A stretch of 64,000 nucleotides of DNA, from NCBI GenBank assembly GCA_045130475.1, contig JBGUPU010000062.1, positions 37,111-101,110 on the forward strand. Reading direction: 5' to 3'. The DNA is from CAG-791 sp045130475 (lineage in GTDB: Bacteria > Bacillota > Clostridia > Lachnospirales > Lachnospiraceae). Numbering within the stretch: position 1 is the stretch's first letter; each line of letters starts with the position of its first letter. Below are positions 1 to 8,520 of this stretch, piece by piece. Below the pieces are notes generated by a model. That model made no database searches. It was not told the origin of the DNA and worked only from the letters and a program-made list of their open reading frames with translations. Made by a program: the position numbers and the translations under genes.

Positions 1-1524
1 ATTGTATTTGACAGAGCGAGCCACCTCTTTGATCAGTGTCGTCTTGCCTGCCTTAGGCGGAGAGACGATCATGCCGCGCTGTCCCTTTCCCACAGGACTG
101 ATCAGATCCATGATGCGCATGGATACACTGCTTCCGTTTCGCTCGAGGCGGATCCTCTCATCCGGAAAGACCGGTGTCATGTCTTCAAAATTATAGCGGC
201 GCGTCGCTTCCTCCGGTGAAAATCCATTGACGCTCTTGACATAGAGAAGAGCACTGAATTTCTCACCCTGGGTACGGACGCGGATGTTTCCCACAATGAT
301 ATCGCCGGTCTTGAGGCCAAAGCGGCGGATCTGGCTGGGAGCCACATAAATATCGTTTTCACCGGGCATATAATTGGCACAGCGGATAAATCCAAATCCA
401 TCCTGCATGACCTCCAGGATTCCGTTTGCCATGTTGCCGCTGTCCAGTTCCGCATTCAGCTCATCCTTGTGGAAAACCGGTGTATCCGGGCGTCCGGGCT
501 GATAGAATCTGGAGAGCCGTGCGCCGGCCGTCTCTGTCTGCATGTCCGGGGAAAGCCCCTGGTCATCTGCTGCCTGAACGCTTCCCTGTCCCGGGGCGCT
601 CTGTCTGGAAAAATCATTCTGTCTGGCAGACTGCATGTTCTGATAGACAGACGCCTGTTCGCGGACCACTGCCCCCGCTGCCTCGGCGGAAGACTCACTA
701 TAGGAGACAGCAGGTGCCGGATCCCCCGCTGCCTGCTCGGGGAGACGCGCCCTCTCGGTCTGTTCCGCCGCAGTATTTCTGTCGGAATATTGTTCGTTGA
801 GACGGGTGCGGTCGCGGGAAGAATCCGCGAACCGGTTTCTGCCCGTCTGGGAGGAATATCCTGTCTGACCGGACTGCCTGCCCTGGCGGTTCTGACGGCC
901 GGACTGTGTATTCTGCAGGTCTTCCCTGCGCTGGCGGTTCATCTGCCTTCGGCCTGCACCGTTACCGGAAGTATAATTGCCGTTCCCCTGCCGGCTTCTT
1001 GATGTCCCCTGGGTCCTCTGTCTGGCCTGGCTGCCGCCGGCAGTGTTTTTTTCTTTGCGGTCTGCGCCGAAATGTTCTTCTTCAGGCGCTGCACCCTCCT
1101 GCCGGGAAATGTCATTTCTGTTTCCCTGAAGATCTGCATTTGTTTCCGCCGGTCCGTTGGTTCCTGCCGCCTTTCCCGCATTCTCAATCTCTGCAGCGGT
1201 ATCTTTTTTGTCGTTGCTGCGGTCCATCCCGGTGCCGTCCCCGGTATCCGGCAGTTCAGAACCCGTGTCCGACGCCGAAGAACCAGGCTCCGCGTTCTCA
1301 CTGCGGCCGGGCTTTTTGCCGTTCCCTGCCGCCTGGGCGGCCTCCTGCATCTGACGCCTCTGTATTCTTTCATTTCGGAGGATTATGGCCTCCTCCTCGT
1401 CTCTTTTTAACATCGCATCGATCAAATCTGCTTTTTTGAGCGTTGAAATCCTGCGCATTCCTCTGTTTTTCGCTATTTCACGAAGATCATGCAGTGAAAT
1501 GGACTCATAACGTTCTCTAGTCAT
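1..1524 (-). CDS. rho: Transcription termination factor Rho (5' part; runs off the left edge)
   Basis: Rho is the hexameric RNA-dependent ATPase that ends transcription. The ATG at 1524 follows a GGAGGAG Shine-Dalgarno. The visible 508 residues comprise a SAP-like Rho_N segment (about 1-43), a long low-complexity linker (about 45-360) rich in Gln, Asn, Arg, Gly and Ser, a cold-shock-type RNA-binding domain (about 365-430, containing DGFGFIR) and the start of the ATPase domain with Walker A PPKAGKT (Lys at about 494). In E. coli Rho this lysine lies near residue 180, so the linker adds roughly 310 residues. The catalytic C-terminus is outside the window. The identity is secure. The linker resembles the prion-like or disordered inserts known in some clostridial and Bacteroides Rho proteins, which is an inference from composition only. 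Confidence 0.95.
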   Translation of the reverse strand, partial: MTRERYESISLHDLREIAKNRGMRRISTLKKADLIDAMLKRDEEEAIILRNERIQRRQMQEAAQAAGNGKKPGRSENAEPGSSASDTGSELPDTGDGTGMDRSNDKKDTAAEIENAGKAAGTNGPAETNADLQGNRNDISRQEGAAPEEEHFGADRKEKNTAGGSQARQRTQGTSRSRQGNGNYTSGNGAGRRQMNRQRREDLQNTQSGRQNRQGRQSGQTGYSSQTGRNRFADSSRDRTRLNEQYSDRNTAAEQTERARLPEQAAGDPAPAVSYSESSAEAAGAVVREQASVYQNMQSARQNDFSRQSAPGQGSVQAADDQGLSPDMQTETAGARLSRFYQPGRPDTPVFHKDELNAELDSGNMANGILEVMQDGFGFIRCANYMPGENDIYVAPSQIRRFGLKTGDIIVGNIRVRTQGEKFSALLYVKSVNGFSPEEATRRYNFEDMTPVFPDERIRLERNGSSVSMRIMDLISPVGKGQRGMIVSPPKAGKTTLIKEVARSVKYN

Positions 1525-2076
1525 TCAATCTCCTCCAATAATATATGATCCTCACATACAGGCCGCGGAATCAAAAAAAGCCTGCAGTGTATAAGTCGTT
1601 TTTCACCTGTGTGTGCAGTAAAAAGTCATGAAATATCACAACGGACATATTTTCAATCTTTTTACAGGGCAATATAAAACTGGCCAATCCTTCCACAGGA
1701 TCGTCCGGAAAAACAAATCCAAATAATAATGTTCGAATATATTAATCTGAGAATACTACTCTGCCTGAAATGTCTGCTTCCATGCAGGCACACAAAAAAA
1801 GCCTCTGATTTAAAAATATGATTGCGATAAATATGGAAAAATGCCGATTGATGAAATAAGCTGGCAGGTCGTGCTGCGCCGTCCTCGTTTGATGGAAACC
1901 AAAATACTCTGTCACACTTCCTTCGCTCCGATTCAGTGCGGCAGACCATTTTATTTAAAGACTGTGTACAGAGAGCTTCAGCGCCCGCACGGCATACACA
2001 TATGACTTGATCATAGATTCGGCAGGAACAATCCATCCTGTCCTTTGATGATGTACTTTAATGAATTATAGACCAG
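1525..2076. other. Intergenic region, no gene recognised
   Basis: This 552-base gap separates rho from the DUF4364 gene. It must contain the rho promoter and leader, but I could not pick a convincing -35/-10 pair. A short inverted repeat (TGCCTG...CAGGCA, about 1766-1787) has no T-run on either strand. A 124-codon minus-strand reading frame at 1662-2036 is Cys-rich with no family resemblance and no good ribosome binding site, so it was not called. Confidence 0.5.
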
Positions 2077-2592
2077 TCAAAATAGATTTTCAATGAGATA
2101 TTGGTATATGTCTGTGTTTTTTTCCGGCCATTTCCCCGCAATTGCCTCAGCAGAAGCTGCATCCGGGACTGCGATCTTCACCTCAAGAATCGTGGCATCC
2201 TTCTCTTTTACAGACATGCGGACTTCATAAACACCGGATGTCATACGCTCATACACAGCTGTCACCTCGCGGTCCTCCCGGATCTGCCGTCCGTTCTCGA
2301 CAAGCCAGGCATCCGCCTGACTGCGGATCTGAGGGCTGAGCCGCGCGCCGAAGAAACCGAGCGCCTGGAGGCCGGCGTCGGTCAGATTCAGAAATTTCTT
2401 GTCCCCGCGCAATACAATGCGGACAAGCCCCTGCTTTTCAAGCTGGGCATAGCTCTCCGCAAGCGAAACAAAATTTGCGTACCCGCTCTCCAAAAGGAAG
2501 GAAGAGAGCATACCCTGCGTCACTTCTCCTTCCGCGCGGTCAAGCATATAAAGAATGATCAGTTTATAGACAGTAAATACGTTGTCCATCAT
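2077..2592 (-). CDS. DUF4364 family protein
   Basis: This is a 171-residue protein recognised as DUF4364, an uncharacterised family widespread in Clostridia. The N-terminal 70 residues (helix-rich, with FTVYKLIILYMLDRA near the start, then an alternation of leucines and a beta-hairpin-like GLVRIVLRGDKKFLNLT) look like a winged-helix fold. The remainder is alpha/beta with no obvious catalytic motif. It starts 33 bases downstream of the rarA stop, so the two are probably co-transcribed. There are two consecutive ATG codons (2592 and 2589), with GGGAG upstream. A regulatory or DNA-binding role is an inference from the apparent wing. Confidence 0.8.
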   Translation of the reverse strand: MMDNVFTVYKLIILYMLDRAEGEVTQGMLSSFLLESGYANFVSLAESYAQLEKQGLVRIVLRGDKKFLNLTDAGLQALGFFGARLSPQIRSQADAWLVENGRQIREDREVTAVYERMTSGVYEVRMSVKEKDATILEVKIAVPDAASAEAIAGKWPEKNTDIYQYLIENLF

Positions 2593-2625
2593 CCATCTCC
2601 CGGCTGATACTCAGTCCAAATGCTT

Positions 2626-3987
2626 TTACGATTCGCGTTCCAGCAGGTCTTCGGGTCTCTCATAGCGCTCATTGCCGGTCAGGCGGCAGAGACGACGGCG
2701 GATCTCCTGCTCATATCCGTTTTCGGACGGCTCATAGAGCTTTGCACCTCTGACACTTTCAGGAAGATACGGCTGCCCGCTGTAATGTTCCTTATACAGA
2801 TGGGCATACTGATATCCCAGTCCGCGTCCGAGTTTGCCGGCGCCGCCGTAGTGGGAATCCTGCAGATAGGGAGGAACAGGCAGATTCCCGGTCCTTCGCA
2901 CCAGTTCCTTGGCCGAAAAGATCGCGTTTGTTGCCGCGTTGCTCTTGGGGGCACACGCAACATAGGAGGCCGCCTGCGACAAGATAATCTGCGCCTCAGG
3001 CAGGCCGATCCGCTCACAGGCCAGGGAGCAGGAAACTGCGACACAGATCGCCTGCGGATCTGCATTCCCCACATCCTCTGACGCGCAGATCATGATCCTG
3101 CGCGCGATGAATTTCGGGTCCTCTCCGGCCCCAAGCATCCGTGCCAGGTAGTAGACGGCCGCATCGGGATCCGATCCCCGCATGCTCTTGATAAAGGCGG
3201 AAATCGTGTCGTAATGATTGTCTCCCCCCTTGTCGTAACGCGGCGCACGCCGCTGGATACACTCCTGGGCAATTTCCAGCGTAATGTGGATCTTCCGGTC
3301 TTCCGACGGCTCCGTCGTCAGTATCCCGAGCTCCACTGCGCTCAGAGCCCGCCTTGCGTCGCCATCCGAGACATCCGCCAGAAAATCCGCGGCGTCATCA
3401 TCAATGACTGCATTGTACATGCCCATACCCCTCTCACTGTCATAGACAGCGCGCAGGATGAGGGCGCGCACATCCGCCTGCGACAGAGGTTTGAGTTCGA
3501 AGACCGTCGACCTGGAGATCAGCGCCCCGTTTACCTCGAAATAGGGATTCTCTGTGGTCGCTCCGATCAGAGTGACCGTACCGTCTTCGACGAAAGGAAG
3601 CAGATAATCCTGCTGGGATTTGTTGAACCGGTGGATCTCATCGATAAAGAGGATGGTCTTTTTCCCGTACATGCCCAGACGGTCTTTTGCCGCTTTCACC
3701 GCCTCTTCCATGTCTTTTTTGCCGGAGGTCGTGGCATTGAGCTGGACAAACTCCGCGCTCGTGGTATTGGCGATCACCCGGGCAAGTGTGGTCTTGCCCG
3801 TCCCGGGCGGGCCGTAAAAAATAAGCGACCCAAGCTTGTCCGCCTGGATTGCCCTTCGAAGAAGACGCCCCTTTCCGATTATATGCTCCTGCCCGACCAC
3901 TTCGTCGAGCGTCGCAGGCCGGATCCTCGCTGCCAGGGGAGACTCCGTCTCCTGCCTTTCCTGCCGCATGTACTCAAATAAATCCAT
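2626..3987 (-). CDS. rarA: Replication-associated recombination protein A (RarA/MgsA AAA+ ATPase)
   Basis: This 453-residue AAA+ ATPase of the RarA/MgsA/WRNIP1 family acts at stalled replication forks. It has Walker A GPPGTGKT at residues 59-66, Walker B ILFIDE at 112-117, a sensor region containing GATTENP, an RR(A)LSA-type arginine finger and the C-terminal tetramerisation domain. The start at 3987 (MDLFEYM) is preferred. An in-frame ATG at 4092 lies inside a leader hairpin, and its N-terminus has no family similarity. A strong sigma-A-type promoter at 4139-4167 puts the transcript start near 4132. The gene leads a two-gene unit with the DUF4364 gene. Confidence 0.95.
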   Translation of the reverse strand: MDLFEYMRQERQETESPLAARIRPATLDEVVGQEHIIGKGRLLRRAIQADKLGSLIFYGPPGTGKTTLARVIANTTSAEFVQLNATTSGKKDMEEAVKAAKDRLGMYGKKTILFIDEIHRFNKSQQDYLLPFVEDGTVTLIGATTENPYFEVNGALISRSTVFELKPLSQADVRALILRAVYDSERGMGMYNAVIDDDAADFLADVSDGDARRALSAVELGILTTEPSEDRKIHITLEIAQECIQRRAPRYDKGGDNHYDTISAFIKSMRGSDPDAAVYYLARMLGAGEDPKFIARRIMICASEDVGNADPQAICVAVSCSLACERIGLPEAQIILSQAASYVACAPKSNAATNAIFSAKELVRRTGNLPVPPYLQDSHYGGAGKLGRGLGYQYAHLYKEHYSGQPYLPESVRGAKLYEPSENGYEQEIRRRLCRLTGNERYERPEDLLERES

Positions 3988-4070
3988 ATCTGTAGACCCC
4001 GCAGAAAGCCGCTTTTCAGATCCCGCAGAAGACCAGACGCAGGCCGGATGCAGGCAATCTGCCGTTAATG

Positions 4071-4113
4071 AAGGGCACCCCTTATGCCGCATGCGCGGCT
4101 TAAGGAGTGCCTT
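4071..4113 (-). promoter_or_regulatory. Long hairpin in the rarA 5' leader
   Basis: An imperfect 18-19 bp inverted repeat spans 4071-4113, with arms AAGGCACTCCTTAAGCCGC and GCGGCATAAGGGGTGCCCTT. It sits between the predicted transcription start (about 4132) and the rarA start codon (3987). On the plus strand it is followed by TTGTTTTTA, so it could instead act as a plus-strand terminator, although no plus-strand gene reads into it. On the rarA transcript there is no T-run, which suggests a structured leader rather than a terminator. Confidence 0.5.
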
Positions 4114-4138
4114 GTTTTTATTTGTAAAGATGAATCCG

Positions 4139-4167
4139 ATTATAACAGAATGCTATATCCCGGTCAA
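4139..4167 (-). promoter_or_regulatory. Sigma-A-type promoter of rarA
   Basis: Reading on the minus strand, TTGACC (4167-4162) is followed after exactly 17 bases by TATAAT (4144-4139). This is a near-consensus vegetative promoter facing rarA, just after the LtaS-like gene stop. Confidence 0.75.
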
Positions 4168-4182
4168 TGTGTGAGCACTGAG

Positions 4183-5994
4183 TTACTGATCCTCATCTAT
4201 CTCCTGCGACACAACATTTTCATAGGTTTCTCCATTGGGGAGTGTCATATTGATCTGTACAGAGCCCTTCATGGAATTCCAGCTGTCCAGATTGATCTCA
4301 GCCTGGTACAGGCGGTTATTGTCGGGATCCTGAGCCAGTCCTGCAGTCACGGACGCACCGGTACCTGCTTCTTTGCAGACAGCCTCGCAATGATCGATCC
4401 TCAGACCGGAACTGAGCGAATTTTTCAGACTGACCGAGATCTTCTTTTCCCCGGGCAGGAACTCGACTTCCAGAGAATTTTTCAGATCTCTCTGATATCT
4501 TTCCAGCAGTTTGTCGGATTGCATGTCGAGTTTTTCCATGCTCTCAAGAAACAATGACTTTTTACCCAGTTCTGCCATTTCCGTCTCGTAGCCGTATTTT
4601 TCCGTCAGAGTCGCATCCCCGGAAAAGAGGTCTGTTCCCAGGCCAAGGCGGTTATTCTCGATCGAGGCGCCCATAGCAGCCAGTGTTGTGGGAAACATGT
4701 CCATTGTACTGAAACTGCGTCTTTCGGAAGAAACCGCTTCCGCAGCCGGATTGATAAAGGCAGTATACGTTCTGCGCAGATAGGAACTGTCAACATCTTT
4801 GCAAAAGTCCGTATCCATTGTCGTGTGATCCCCGCACAGGACAACCGTCGTATTTTGATAGAAGGGCTGCTGCTGGATCCACCTGACAAAATCGGTCACC
4901 TGTCTGCTGGAGCATGCCATGACATTGGCATATTGATTGTCGCCGAATTCAGAACCGCAAAGGCGGCACACATATCCGTCTTCAAAATGTGTATCGACCG
5001 TCAGCAATGTCAGGTTAAAGGGCTGTTCACCGGCGGACAGTTCCGTCAGCTTGACCTTTGCAAAGGCAAACAGTTTTTCATCCTCGTATCCCCAGAAGAC
5101 TTTGTAATCCCCGGGGATCAGTCCGCTCTGTATTGCGTACGGATAATCAAAGATCTCATAGCCGCCGTGCTGTTCAAAATAGAGTCTCCTTCCGCCGAAG
5201 GTGGCGTCAGAGCCGATCATAAGGACCTGTCTGTAACCCTCTTCATCCAGAATGTCCCCCATTGTTCTGATATTCGGGAAAAAGGAACTCTGTGTGTCCA
5301 TATTATTGCCGCCTATGCTGATCCTCAGCGGCAGCCCGGCCGTCTGTCCGAACATACCGCCTGTTGTAAAGCCGGTGCCGGGAAAGACGATCCCTCCGTT
5401 CAGCATCCCGTCATGTCCGGAAAAATCCTCATTTTCATGGGCCAGTTCCGTCAGCTCAGGAATACAGTTTTCGGCAAAGGCGCCGCCGGAGGCAGGATCT
5501 GCATAGGTTGTCTCCACAGACTCCAGGTAAATATAGATGAGATTCCTTTTTTGCTCCGGAAAAGTTATTTTCACATCGCCCGGATCCACATAGTTCTGCT
5601 GTATAAAGAGAGATTTTTCACTTTGCCCTTTGAGCCAGGCATCTACATTCAGGCGCTTCCAGACATAATTTTTGATGCAGAACAGGGACAGGATGGTAAG
5701 GAGGAGTACTCCCCCCCTGAACAAACTCCTGGCCTTCCTGTTCCGGATTCTCAGCAGGCAGACAATGTATACTGCAAGGACCAGCAGAACCGGGAGCAAT
5801 CCCTTGATCACATAGTCCATGATCATCCCGTTCCCGGTCCCCTGCAAGGGTGCCTGCAGCTGGAAAATAATCTCATCTATATCCAGATCCCCCCATGTGG
5901 TCAACCCCCACAGAGCGCCGAATCCTACAAATGAAGTAAATAATAAGAGCAGAAAAATGATTATGGAGAAAAAACGTTCCAATATCTTTTCCAA
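4183..5994 (-). CDS. LTA synthase / MdoB-type phosphoglycerol transferase family protein
   Basis: This 603-residue membrane enzyme of the alkaline-phosphatase (sulfatase) superfamily resembles LtaS and MdoB/OpgB. About three N-terminal transmembrane segments (near residues 8-30, 65-82 and 93-111) precede an extracellular catalytic domain. Candidate active-site elements are LIYIYLESVE (Glu about 158), GTGFTTGG (nucleophile Thr about 210/211), TVDTHFEDG and VLCGDHTTMD (metal-binding Asp/His). The Shine-Dalgarno GGAGG lies 8 bases before a TTG at 5994, which I take as the start. The upstream in-frame GTG at 6009 has none. The predicted role is polymerising or transferring glycerol-phosphate from phosphatidylglycerol onto a surface glycan. 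The exact acceptor cannot be told. Confidence 0.88.
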   Translation of the reverse strand: MEKILERFFSIIIFLLLLFTSFVGFGALWGLTTWGDLDIDEIIFQLQAPLQGTGNGMIMDYVIKGLLPVLLVLAVYIVCLLRIRNRKARSLFRGGVLLLTILSLFCIKNYVWKRLNVDAWLKGQSEKSLFIQQNYVDPGDVKITFPEQKRNLIYIYLESVETTYADPASGGAFAENCIPELTELAHENEDFSGHDGMLNGGIVFPGTGFTTGGMFGQTAGLPLRISIGGNNMDTQSSFFPNIRTMGDILDEEGYRQVLMIGSDATFGGRRLYFEQHGGYEIFDYPYAIQSGLIPGDYKVFWGYEDEKLFAFAKVKLTELSAGEQPFNLTLLTVDTHFEDGYVCRLCGSEFGDNQYANVMACSSRQVTDFVRWIQQQPFYQNTTVVLCGDHTTMDTDFCKDVDSSYLRRTYTAFINPAAEAVSSERRSFSTMDMFPTTLAAMGASIENNRLGLGTDLFSGDATLTEKYGYETEMAELGKKSLFLESMEKLDMQSDKLLERYQRDLKNSLEVEFLPGEKKISVSLKNSLSSGLRIDHCEAVCKEAGTGASVTAGLAQDPDNNRLYQAEINLDSWNSMKGSVQINMTLPNGETYENVVSQEIDEDQ

Positions 5995-6096
5995 TAAATA
6001 TACCTCCACATTGCTTTCATCCTCTTCATAACAGAGGACTTTTTATTACAGCAGTAAGACTAAACCGATCCCCATGGATACAGCCCGGATATCCGC

Positions 6097-7821
6097 CTAA
6101 GTATAACTGCTTCCTTTCCGCAGTCCTTTGGGGTAATGGTTTTTCAAAATGCCTCCATTTACTTTACCCCAGCCTATGCTGCATCCGTCAATAAGCACCA
6201 GTGTCCATCCTTTTTTACAATCCGGATCGACACTGACAGATTCCCCGCGGATCCAGGCATAAGCCTGCGGTGAATTTCCTTCAAATTCTATAAATCTGCA
6301 CACCTCATTCCTTCGAAGTGCCATTGCCAGGGCATGCGAGGGTTCAAACCGGTTCCTGTTCACTGTACCCAGATGAAGTCCCGCACGCAGAACTCTCAGC
6401 CCGTCCATAGATATTTGAGAGGCGGGCAGAGGCAGTCCAAAGAGCGCATTTCCAAACAGACACAGCTTCTCCTCATTGAATCCTGTCACGGAATCTGCCC
6501 CAGGGGAAGGAAGAAGGTTTTCTGCGCAGAACTCCTCCCACATACGCTGTGTTTCTCTCAGGGTAAGATCTCCATCCGGTCTTTTTCCTCTGTGCTGTTT
6601 TCTGCCTTTTTCCTTCTTTTTCTTCAGGCGGTCCTTTTCCGACCTCCCGCTCCCGGCCTCAGCCCCGCTAAGAAGAGCGGCATCCTCAGCTCTGTCAATT
6701 GCGGGAATCTGCGCAGACTGCGGTTTGCTTTTTTTGAGGACAGCGGCAAAATGTCCTTCTCCATTCAAAAGATGCGGCCAGAGCCTGAGTGTTCCCCTCA
6801 GCTGTTCTGCAATATTCCGGCCCTCTTCTCCCAAATGGCCGGTCTCGATTCCGGCTGCGGAAAGCCACTCGGCTCTGCCGCAGGAAAGCCCCTCTTCCTT
6901 CCTATTGATCCCGGGCAAGTCCGGAATACTGACCGCAGAGAAGTCAGGGTGATCCATCAGAAAACGGAAAATAACTGCTTCATTCTCCTCTGGTGAAAAA
7001 GTACAGGTGGAATAGACCAGTATTCCTCCTGAACGCAGCATTACTGCAGCTTCATCCAGGATCTGCGTCTGTCTTTCCGAACACATGCGGACATTTTCCG
7101 GGCTCCAATGCGTCAGGGCCTCTTCTTCTTTCCGGAACATCCCCTCACCCGAACAAGGGGCATCCACCACTATTCTGTCAAAAAACAGAGGGAAGCGGGA
7201 AGCAAGTCTCTGCGGCGGCTCATTGGTCACCAATGCATTCCTCACACCCATGCGCTCCAGATTGGAGGAGAGAACCTTTGCCCGTTCCGGATGAATCTCG
7301 TTGGCAACGAGGATCCCCTCTCCGCACAGAGAAGCCGCGAGCTTCGTACTCTTTCCTCCCGGTGCCGCACACAGATCCAGAACCCTGTCTCCCGGCTTTG
7401 CACCGCAAAGCATGGCAGGCGCCATTGCGCTCGCCTCCTGGATATAATACATTCCCGCTTCGTGCCAGGGCCTTCGCCCGGGCCGCAGGCTCTCCGGATA
7501 ATAAAAACCGTCCGGCTCCCAGGGAACCGGCTTAAGCCCCCCCTCCTGAAATTCTTTTTCAGCCACTGCAGAGGATGAACCCTCTTCCGGATCCTGTGTG
7601 TCATCCGAAAGACCGGCAAGAACATTCTGCAGGAGGGTCAATGCTTTTTCCCGCTCCGTCTTCAGGGTATTAATGCGCAGCGAAAAAAGGCGCTTTCGCC
7701 CGAAACAGGACAAAAACGCCGCATATTCATCTTCAGTAAGGAGTCCGCGCATCCTGGTCAGGAATTCTTCCGGAAGCGGAATATCTGCGGTCATCCTGCT
7801 CTTTTCTGTAGAAACTGCCAT
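6097..7821 (-). CDS. RsmF/RsmB-family 16S rRNA (cytosine-C5) methyltransferase
   Basis: This 574-residue NOL1/NOP2/Sun-family RNA m5C methyltransferase has an N-terminal substrate-recognition region, a Rossmann SAM-binding core (LDLCAAPGGKST), the two catalytic cysteines in DAPCSGEGMF and VYSTCTFSPEENE, a basic Lys/Arg-rich linker (about 385-410, KKKKEKGRKQ) and a C-terminal domain like that of RsmF/YebU. The length and tail favour RsmF over RsmB. The ATG at 7821 lacks a clear ribosome binding site, and an internal ATG at 7794 is possible. The basic linker is not typical of E. coli RsmF. The target cytosine is not deducible. Confidence 0.88.
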   Translation of the reverse strand: MAVSTEKSRMTADIPLPEEFLTRMRGLLTEDEYAAFLSCFGRKRLFSLRINTLKTEREKALTLLQNVLAGLSDDTQDPEEGSSSAVAEKEFQEGGLKPVPWEPDGFYYPESLRPGRRPWHEAGMYYIQEASAMAPAMLCGAKPGDRVLDLCAAPGGKSTKLAASLCGEGILVANEIHPERAKVLSSNLERMGVRNALVTNEPPQRLASRFPLFFDRIVVDAPCSGEGMFRKEEEALTHWSPENVRMCSERQTQILDEAAVMLRSGGILVYSTCTFSPEENEAVIFRFLMDHPDFSAVSIPDLPGINRKEEGLSCGRAEWLSAAGIETGHLGEEGRNIAEQLRGTLRLWPHLLNGEGHFAAVLKKSKPQSAQIPAIDRAEDAALLSGAEAGSGRSEKDRLKKKKEKGRKQHRGKRPDGDLTLRETQRMWEEFCAENLLPSPGADSVTGFNEEKLCLFGNALFGLPLPASQISMDGLRVLRAGLHLGTVNRNRFEPSHALAMALRRNEVCRFIEFEGNSPQAYAWIRGESVSVDPDCKKGWTLVLIDGCSIGWGKVNGGILKNHYPKGLRKGSSYT

Positions 7822-7897
7822 TGATTGAAACCTGTAGATATCTGTGTCCCTGTATCCGGGTCCTTATTCTACATTAACATTTTAGATGAAAGGGCCT

Positions 7898-8461
7898 TTA
7901 TTTCCAGCTTGAATCGCCTTTTGCAATGTCTGCGATCTGCTGCACTGCATCGACGGCAGTGCCGGTCCCGTCCGCATCGGAATGCAGTGCCAGGATCCTC
8001 TGGTTTCTGCTGCCGCGGTACAAGAGGGTGATGTCTTTCTCTGCAAGAAGGAAGCGTCCGTCTACAAGAACATCGATCAGGGAGAGCATCTCATCGGTAT
8101 GGGCGGTGTGCTTTTCCCCACCCCGCAGAAGGTCCCTCTCATAGGTGTATCCAGTGTAGCACCAGACATTCTTTTTAGGATAAATCTGTTTCACTTTCCG
8201 CAGAAGACCGACCAGGACCGCCTGGTTTTCCGGTTCAAAGGGCTCGCCTCCGAGCAGAGTCAGCCCTTCAATATATTCCGGCATCAGAAGACGAAGGATC
8301 CGGTCCTCCGTCTCCAGTGTATAGGCCTGGCCATAGTCAAAATCCCAGGTCTCGGGATTAAAACAGCCCGGACAGGCGTTGCGGCACCCCGAGACAAAGA
8401 GGCTCACCCGCACACCCGGACCGTTTGCGATATCATATTCCTTAATCTGCGCATATCTCAT
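7898..8461 (-). CDS. nrdG: Anaerobic ribonucleotide reductase activating protein (radical SAM)
   Basis: This 187-residue radical-SAM activase installs the glycyl radical on class III ribonucleotide reductase NrdD. The cluster motif C-x3-C-x2-C is Cys26, Cys30 and Cys33 (GCRNACPGC), followed by the conserved NPETWDFDYG region and LLGGEPFEP. The start at 8461 has GGAAAGGA upstream. The longer open frame to 8611 overlaps the YfhO gene and has no family support. The gene lies 59 bases after the stop of the YfhO-type gene, at the 3' end of the polysaccharide operon. Its partner nrdD is not next to it and not in the window, which is unusual because the pair is normally adjacent. Confidence 0.93.
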   Translation of the reverse strand: MRYAQIKEYDIANGPGVRVSLFVSGCRNACPGCFNPETWDFDYGQAYTLETEDRILRLLMPEYIEGLTLLGGEPFEPENQAVLVGLLRKVKQIYPKKNVWCYTGYTYERDLLRGGEKHTAHTDEMLSLIDVLVDGRFLLAEKDITLLYRGSRNQRILALHSDADGTGTAVDAVQQIADIAKGDSSWK

Positions 8462-8520
8462 CTGTGTTAAATAGTCCTTTCCACAGCATCCGGGCAGGGA
8501 TGAGATCCCTTCGTGCCAGC

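Noticed and set aside
1662..2036. 124-codon minus-strand open frame between rho and the DUF4364 gene
   Set aside because: Cys/Arg-rich, no family resemblance, no ribosome binding site, and composition typical of non-coding sequence.
3988..4092. Upstream in-frame ATG extending RarA by 35 residues
   Set aside because: It lies inside the leader hairpin and the extra residues do not match the family. The start at 3987 aligns with known RarA N-termini.
4825..5934. 369-codon plus-strand open frame opposite the LtaS-like gene
   Set aside because: Antisense to a clearly coding gene; the translated sequence has no domain and is a shadow of the real frame.
6020..6045. TCCTCT...AGAGGA hairpin followed by CTTTTT as a terminator
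   Set aside because: The T-run is on the plus strand where no gene reads in; the stem is only 6 bp.
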